DNA from: DASSKO01 sp035690425
GTDB lineage: Bacteria > Actinomycetota > Actinomycetes > Propionibacteriales > Nocardioidaceae
Reading direction: 5' to 3'
Assembly: GCA_035690425.1 (NCBI GenBank)
Contig: DASSKO010000082.1
Span: 1 to 16,248, forward strand
DNA length: 16,248 nucleotides
Shown: positions 12,513-16,248 of the stretch, one piece after another
Numbering within the stretch: position 1 is the stretch's first letter
Layout: each line of letters begins with the position of its first letter
Program-made: the position numbers and the translations under genes
The notes under the pieces: model-generated
The model's database searches: none
The model's input: the letters and a program-made list of their open reading frames with translations, nothing else
Told to the model about the DNA's origin: nothing

Positions 12513-12618
12513 TCCGCGCCCGCCAGTCGAGATCGCATCCCCTCCTCCCCTCCCGCCGAGATCGCCTTCGACCCGGTGCGAGGACGGCGGCCGCGGTCCG
12601 GACGATCGGGGGAGCCCA

Positions 12619-12624
12619 TAGTCT
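12619..12624 (+). promoter_or_regulatory. -10 box of a leaderless promoter for pheA
   Basis: TAGTCT fits TAnnnT and ends 6 nt before the pheA ATG at 12631. No ribosome binding site or leader-peptide attenuator can be fitted between them. Confidence 0.6.
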
Positions 12625-12630
12625 GGCCCA

Positions 12631-13569
12631 ATGCCTGGAGTCCCACCCGCCCGCTATGCCTACCTCGGCCCTGAGGGAACCTTCACCGAGGCCGCGCTGC
12701 GCACCCTGCCGGCCGCGGCCCGGGCCGAGCTGCAGCCGTTTGCGACGGTGCCGGGTGCGCTCGACGCGGTTCGGGGCGGCGAGGCCGACGGTGCCGTCGT
12801 GCCGATGGAGAACTCCGTCGAAGGAGCGGTGCCGATCACCCTCGACGAACTCGCGCTCGGCGACCCGCTGGTGATTACCCGCGAGATGACGGTTCGCGTG
12901 CAGTTCGCGCTGCTCGGCCGGGCCGGGATCGACGCGTTCGCGGTGCGCACGGTGGTCACCCACCCGCACGCCGCCGCACAGTGCCGGCGCTGGCTCGCGC
13001 TGCACCTGCCCGAGGCCGAGGTCGTGCAGGCGCCGTCCACCGCCCGCGCCGCGGCGATGGTGGCCGAGCCCGGTTCGCCGTACGACGCGGCGATCGCGGC
13101 GCCGATCGCCTCCGAGCGGTATCGGCTGGCCGTGCTTGCGCACGGCATCGGCGACAACCCCGACGCCGTGACCCGGTTCGTGCTGGTGTCCCGGCAGGGT
13201 CCGCCGTCGCCTCCGACCGGAGCTGACAAGACCTCGGTGGTCGCCTTCATCCACGACGACCACCCCGGCGCGCTGCTCGAGGTGCTCGACCAGTTCGCGG
13301 CGCGGGGCGTCAACCTGACGCGCATCGAGTCCCGGCCGACCGGCGTGGGGCTGGGCCGTTACTGCTTCTGGGTCGACGCGGAGGGCCACATCGCGGACCA
13401 GCGGGTGGGTGAGGTGCTGATGGGCCTGCGCCGTACCTGTGCCGACGTCCGGTTCCTCGGGTCTTACCCGCGGGTCGACAAGGTGAGCCCGGAAGTGCGC
13501 GGCGGCACGACCGACGCCGACTTCCGCGATGCCGCGCTCTGGCTGTCGCGGCTGCGCGACGGTCGCTGA
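12631..13569 (+). CDS. pheA: Prephenate dehydratase with ACT domain (312 aa)
   Basis: Converts prephenate to phenylpyruvate in phenylalanine synthesis. It is monofunctional: no chorismate mutase domain precedes it. The catalytic domain shows YLGPEGTFTEAAL (11-23), VPMENSVEGAVPITLDEL (57-74), ITREMTVRVQFALL (82-95), VTHPHAAAQCRRWL (109-122), an AAIAAPIASE block (153-162) and the TRF motif (181-183) with the catalytic Thr. The ACT domain (about 200-280) carries HPGALLEVLDQFAARGVNLT (211-230, the GAL region) and IESRPT (232-237, the ESRP region), the Phe-binding feedback site. The C-terminal tail after 285 is short. The ATG at 12631 sits 6 nt after the -10, so regulation is most likely allosteric rather than by attenuation. 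DUF4446 and then serS follow downstream, an order also seen in other actinomycetes. Confidence 0.97.
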   Translation: MPGVPPARYAYLGPEGTFTEAALRTLPAAARAELQPFATVPGALDAVRGGEADGAVVPMENSVEGAVPITLDELALGDPLVITREMTVRVQFALLGRAGIDAFAVRTVVTHPHAAAQCRRWLALHLPEAEVVQAPSTARAAAMVAEPGSPYDAAIAAPIASERYRLAVLAHGIGDNPDAVTRFVLVSRQGPPSPPTGADKTSVVAFIHDDHPGALLEVLDQFAARGVNLTRIESRPTGVGLGRYCFWVDAEGHIADQRVGEVLMGLRRTCADVRFLGSYPRVDKVSPEVRGGTTDADFRDAALWLSRLRDGR

Positions 13570-13590
13570 GTTGGGCCGGACCCGAACGGA

Positions 13591-13596
13591 TAGGCT
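13591..13596 (+). promoter_or_regulatory. -10 box of a leaderless promoter for the DUF4446 gene
   Basis: TAGGCT fits TAnnnT and ends 7 nt before the GTG at 13604. It lies in the 34-nt gap after pheA, so the DUF4446 gene has a promoter of its own in addition to possible read-through. Confidence 0.5.
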
Positions 13597-13603
13597 GCCG
13601 CAG

Positions 13604-14044
13604 GTGTCTGCAGAGGTATCGGGTTGGGTGGCGCTCGCCGCGCTCGCCGTCGCCGTACTCGCCCTGATGGTCGGCCTCGTCGCGCTCCGCCGCTCCAAGC
13701 GTGGGCGCAGCCGACGGCGTCGGCTGGCCCGGCTCCGAGGTGAGCAGCTGCCTGCCGACGTCACCGGGCTGCGGGGCGAGGTCGCGGCGCTGCGCACAGA
13801 GGTCAACGACGCGCTGCGGCACCTGGCGGTGGTGCGCTACGACGCATTCGGCGACATGGGTGGCCACCTGTCGTGGTCGGTGGCGTTCCTCGACGACAAC
13901 GGCAACGGCCTGGTGCTGACGTCGATCCACGGCCGCAGCGACTCGCGCACCTACGCCAAGAACATCGCCGGCTGGACCTGTCACCAGCAGCTGTCGCCGG
14001 AGGAGAGCGAGGCCGTCGAGCTGGCCCACGCCGACGCCGACTGA
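13604..14044 (+). CDS. DUF4446 family membrane-anchored protein (146 aa)
   Basis: Family of unknown function, widespread in Gram-positive bacteria. One N-terminal membrane helix (about 7-28, WVALAALAVAVLALMVGLVAL) is followed by a strongly basic stretch (RRSKRGRSRRRRLARLRG), which keeps the rest in the cytoplasm. Then comes a predicted coiled coil (about 55-80, LRGEVAALRTEVNDALRHL). The conserved core is VVRYDAFGDMGGHLSWSVAF, LDDNGNGLVLTSIHGR, and TYAKNIAGW, the signature of the family. The GTG at 13604 is preferred over upstream in-frame starts because it lies 7 nt behind a TAGGCT -10, and the extra residues would overlap pheA. The gene lies between pheA and, across the minus-strand PAP2/DAGK gene, serS. 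The link with these genes is positional only. Confidence 0.9.
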   Translation: MSAEVSGWVALAALAVAVLALMVGLVALRRSKRGRSRRRRLARLRGEQLPADVTGLRGEVAALRTEVNDALRHLAVVRYDAFGDMGGHLSWSVAFLDDNGNGLVLTSIHGRSDSRTYAKNIAGWTCHQQLSPEESEAVELAHADAD

Positions 14045-14066
14045 CGCCCCGACATCACCCTTGCGC

Positions 14067-14104
14067 GAGCGGGACACATGTGCCCGGCACAGATATGTCC
14101 GCTC
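14067..14104. terminator. Bidirectional hairpin between the DUF4446 and PAP2/DAGK genes
   Basis: The left arm GAGCGGGACACAT (14067-14079) pairs with ATATGTCCGCTC (14093-14104), with one bulged G and one wobble, across a 13-nt loop. It lies between two convergent stops (14044 and 14128), so it can serve both genes. No U tract is seen. Confidence 0.55.
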
Positions 14105-14127
14105 CCGGGGGGCCCGCAGTGGGGAGG

Positions 14128-15732
14128 TCAGCGGGGCACGCGGACCAGCAGCACGCCGGGCTCGATGCTGGCGCGGACCTCGGTGCCGAGGCCGCAGGTG
14201 TCGCCGTCGAGCTGGCGCGGCACGGCGTGGTCGGCCTTGACCACGACCTCGCGGCCGGTGAGCCGGTTGAGCGTCTCGTCGACCCGCCGGTGCCGGGTCA
14301 GCACCCGCAGCACCACACCGAACCAGCCCAGCAGCCGTGGCGGCGCGACCACGACCACGTCGAGCTGGCCGTCGTCGGGCGCGGCGTCGGGCAGCAGCGG
14401 GATCCCGCCGGTCAGGGTGCCGACATTGCCGATGACGACCGTGCGAGCGCGGTGCTTGACCGGTGGCTTGTCGTCCACGCAGATCTCGACCCGCACCGCC
14501 GGGTCACGCAGGTGCCGCATCCCAGACACGAAGTACGCCGGCCAGCCCATCCGCTTCTTCAGGTCGTCCGGCGCCCCTTGCATGATCGCTGCATCGAGGC
14601 CCAGGCCGCCCATCACCGCGAACCGCTCCGGCTCCATGTGGTCGCCGGACATCAGTGCCAGATCGATCGCCCGGTCCTGACCCTGCAGCACCACCTCCAG
14701 GGCCGGCTCCATCTGCAGCGGCAGGCCGAGGTTGCGGGCCAGCAGGTTGCCGGTGCCGGCCGGCAGGATGCCGAGGGCCACACCGGTGCGGGCAAGCTCC
14801 GACGCCACGATCCGCACGGTGCCGTCGCCACCGGCGGCGACGACGACGTCGGCGCCGGCGGTCAGCGCGGCGTGCGCCATCTCCCGGCCCGCGTCGTCGA
14901 CGGTCGTCTCGAACCACAGCGGCACGTCCCAGCCGGCCGCCTGCGCGCTCGCGTTGACCGTGCGCCGGAACGCGTGCGCGTCCGCAACCTTGATCGGGTT
15001 CAGCACGACCGCCAGCCGGGACATCCGCGGCTCGGTGACGCTGCGCAGAGCAGCCGGACGCGGCCGGCGGGCCGCCCCGTCGATCAGCGCGGCCAACCCG
15101 CACAGGATCGCGGTCACCAGCAGATAGCTCGCCACGACATCGCTCGGGTGGTGTACGCCGAGGATGATGCGGTCCAGCCCCAGCAGCAGGGCGAACGCGA
15201 TCGCGAGCGTGTAGACCAGCATCCGGTGGCGCTGCCGACGCAGTGTCATCGAGGCCACCACCATCACGACTCCGGCCAGCAGCGCACCGCCGGAGGCGTG
15301 TCCGGATGGGAACGAGCCGCCGTCGGCCGTCCCGAGCGGGTCGGTCAGCTCCGGGCGCACCCGTCCGACGACGACCTTGGTCAGCGCGACGGTCGTCGCC
15401 TCGATGACGGTGGCCGTCAGCACCCACACGGCAGTCGGGCGGAGGCCACGGCGCCACAACACCAGCGCGACGAACAGCAGCAGCACCCGCAGGAAGGCCG
15501 GACGCCACCCCTGCGCTACGGCGGTGGCGGCGTCGACGACGGCCGGCCGGCTCGCGGCCCAGTCGTGGACCTCCCGCAGCGCCGCGTCGTCGAAGTCCGG
15601 CAACGGCGCCCACGGCATGGTGACCAGCACGGTCACCACGACCAGCAACGCGGCGGCGACGACCGAGATCAGCCCAGCGATCGGCTGAATCCGCAGCTGG
15701 ATCCGCGATCGGCTGCGATGGTCGGTGGACAC
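14128..15732 (-). CDS. PAP2 phosphatase fused to a diacylglycerol/lipid kinase (534 aa)
   Basis: Two opposite lipid activities in one chain. The N-terminal half (about 15-220) is a PAP2-type membrane phosphatase with about six helices. Its three motifs are complete: K-x6-RP (Lys119 to Pro127, KVVVGRVRP), PSGH (142-145), and R-x5-H-x3-D (Arg188, His194, Asp198, in DRIILGVHHPSD, with Asp replacing the usual Ser). The C-terminal half (about 238-534) is a DAGK/YegS/sphingosine-kinase-type cytoplasmic domain: AVVLNPIKV (241-249), GGDGTV (301-306) for ATP, and LPAGTGNLLARNLG (323-336). PAP2 proteins dephosphorylate phosphatidate or polyprenyl diphosphates; DAGK-type domains phosphorylate diacylglycerol or another lipid. 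The substrate is unknown. The GTG at 15732 is preferred: TACCCT (15741-15746) ends 8 nt before it, whereas the alternative TTG at 15741 overlaps this box. It is divergent from serS. Confidence 0.92.
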   Translation of the reverse strand: MSTDHRSRSRIQLRIQPIAGLISVVAAALLVVVTVLVTMPWAPLPDFDDAALREVHDWAASRPAVVDAATAVAQGWRPAFLRVLLLFVALVLWRRGLRPTAVWVLTATVIEATTVALTKVVVGRVRPELTDPLGTADGGSFPSGHASGGALLAGVVMVVASMTLRRQRHRMLVYTLAIAFALLLGLDRIILGVHHPSDVVASYLLVTAILCGLAALIDGAARRPRPAALRSVTEPRMSRLAVVLNPIKVADAHAFRRTVNASAQAAGWDVPLWFETTVDDAGREMAHAALTAGADVVVAAGGDGTVRIVASELARTGVALGILPAGTGNLLARNLGLPLQMEPALEVVLQGQDRAIDLALMSGDHMEPERFAVMGGLGLDAAIMQGAPDDLKKRMGWPAYFVSGMRHLRDPAVRVEICVDDKPPVKHRARTVVIGNVGTLTGGIPLLPDAAPDDGQLDVVVVAPPRLLGWFGVVLRVLTRHRRVDETLNRLTGREVVVKADHAVPRQLDGDTCGLGTEVRASIEPGVLLVRVPR

Positions 15733-15740
15733 GGTCGCCA

Positions 15741-15746
15741 AGGGTA
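15741..15746 (-). promoter_or_regulatory. -10 box for the PAP2/DAGK gene
   Basis: On the minus strand TACCCT fits TAnnnT and ends 8 nt before the GTG at 15732. It lies only 15 bp from the divergent serS -10, so the two promoters face away from a shared core. Confidence 0.45.
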
Positions 15747-15761
15747 GCCGCGGCAGGCAGA

Positions 15762-15767
15762 TAGGCT
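15762..15767 (+). promoter_or_regulatory. -10 box of a leaderless promoter for serS
   Basis: TAGGCT fits TAnnnT and ends 6 nt before the GTG at 15774. There is no room for a T-box leader, so tRNA-sensing control upstream of serS is excluded for this promoter. Confidence 0.6.
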
Positions 15768-15773
15768 CGACTC

Positions 15774-16248
15774 GTGATCGACCTGCGCATCCTCCGCGAA
15801 CACCCCGACCGTGTGCGTGCCGCCCAGACCAAGCGCGGCGCCTCGCCCGACCTCGTCGACACCCTGCTGGCAGCCGATGACCAGCGCCGGTCGTCGATCG
15901 CGGAGTTCGAGCGGCTGCGAGCGGAGCAGAAGAGCCTGGGCAAGCAGATCGCGCAGGCGAAGGGCGACGACAAGCAGCAGCTGCTCGCGCGCACCAAGGA
16001 GCTGTCGGCGGCGGTCAAGGGGGCCGAGTCGGCGCAGCACGAGGCGGAGGCGCAGTTTCGCGAGCTGTGGGCCGCGCTGCCCAACATCGCCGCCGACGAG
16101 GCGCCGGCCGGCGGCGAGGACGACTTCGCGGTGCTGGAGCACGTCGGCACACCGCGCGACTTCGCGAGCGAGGGGTTCGAGCCGAAGGACCACCTCGAGC
16201 TGGGGGAGCTGCTCGGGGCGATCGACGTCAAGCGAGGTGCGAAGGTCA
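15774..16248 (+). CDS. serS: Seryl-tRNA synthetase, 5' part (158 codons visible)
   Basis: Class II synthetase that charges tRNA-Ser and also the tRNA used for selenocysteine. Only the N-terminal region is in the window. It starts MIDLRILREHPDRVRAAQTK, the standard opening of bacterial SerRS, and goes into the long antiparallel coiled-coil arm (about 28-100, with EFERLRAEQKSLGKQIAQAK and RTKELSAAVKGAESAQHEAE), which binds the extra arm of tRNA-Ser. ALPNIAADEAPAGGEDD (about 100-116) and the GFEPKDHLELGELLGAIDVK segment (about 133-152) follow, as in the family. The class II catalytic motifs lie beyond the window end. The GTG start fits both the family N-terminus and the -10 box 6 nt upstream. 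Codon use is like its neighbours. Confidence 0.97.
   Translation, partial: MIDLRILREHPDRVRAAQTKRGASPDLVDTLLAADDQRRSSIAEFERLRAEQKSLGKQIAQAKGDDKQQLLARTKELSAAVKGAESAQHEAEAQFRELWAALPNIAADEAPAGGEDDFAVLEHVGTPRDFASEGFEPKDHLELGELLGAIDVKRGAKV

Noticed and set aside
11761..13806. 681-codon minus-strand frame that includes larB
   Set aside because: Only the part from 12498 down is larB; the upstream part is antisense to pheA and DUF4446.
15733..15773. T-box leader before serS
   Set aside because: Only 41 bp separate serS from the divergent gene and the -10 box leaves no leader, so no T-box can fit.
14504..16231. 575-codon minus-strand frame across the serS start
   Set aside because: It is the antisense of serS joined to a wrong frame of the PAP2/DAGK gene.
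1..16248. tRNA or rRNA genes, insertion sequences, prophage genes
   Set aside because: No cloverleaf-like sequence ending in a T-arm consensus, no transposase or integrase, and no phage structural genes were recognised on reading both strands.

Overview
The window is a high-GC, densely packed stretch with short gaps, GTG starts and many apparently leaderless genes. The gene content points to an actinomycete (Actinomycetota): a DUF5926 protein with an SEC-C motif, an Fpg/Nei glycosylase, the order pheA - DUF4446 - serS, a larB/larC pair and an AbiEi/DUF559-type protein. Micrococcales (a Dermacoccaceae or Intrasporangiaceae relative) is a guess from general similarity and cannot be proved from the sequence alone. 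Most of the window looks like chromosomal housekeeping DNA, with one small repeat-bounded accessory segment.

Layout. 1-2254: aat (3' end outside the window) and a small unknown gene on the minus strand, divergent from an Fpg/Nei DNA glycosylase and a single-domain rhodanese on the plus strand. 2255-3784: an accessory segment. A ~73-bp inverted repeat (2334-2406 and 3609-3681) brackets one minus-strand gene for an AbiEi-like winged helix fused to a DUF559/Vsr-like nuclease fold; three tandem 17-mers lie just inside the left copy. 3785-5535: an AAA/Orc1-Cdc6-like ATPase converging on a mismatch-specific uracil-DNA glycosylase (Mug/TDG). 5615-8521: plus-strand genes for a four-helix membrane protein, a glycerophosphodiester phosphodiesterase, a stand-alone HATPase (anti-sigma/RsbW-like) and the DUF5926 protein. 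8522-8665: gene-free, with several palindromes. 8666-12498: a tight minus-strand run, larB - larC - TMEM165/GDT1 transporter - arginine deiminase. 12631-14044: pheA and a DUF4446 gene. 14128-15732: a minus-strand PAP2 phosphatase / diacylglycerol kinase fusion. 15774-end: the 5' part of serS.

How the genes work together. LarB and LarC are two of the three enzymes that make the nickel-pincer cofactor; larE and larA are not in the window. larB, larC and gdt1 overlap, and arcA follows after 13 nt, so one transcript may join cofactor synthesis, divalent-cation transport and arginine catabolism. Two base-excision-repair glycosylases (Fpg/Nei and Mug) lie within 5 kb but in separate units. Seven or eight starts sit 6-8 nt behind a TAnnnT-like -10 box, so leaderless mRNA seems to be the common mode here; this also settles several start codons, including that of the Fpg/Nei gene, whose catalytic proline must be residue 2.
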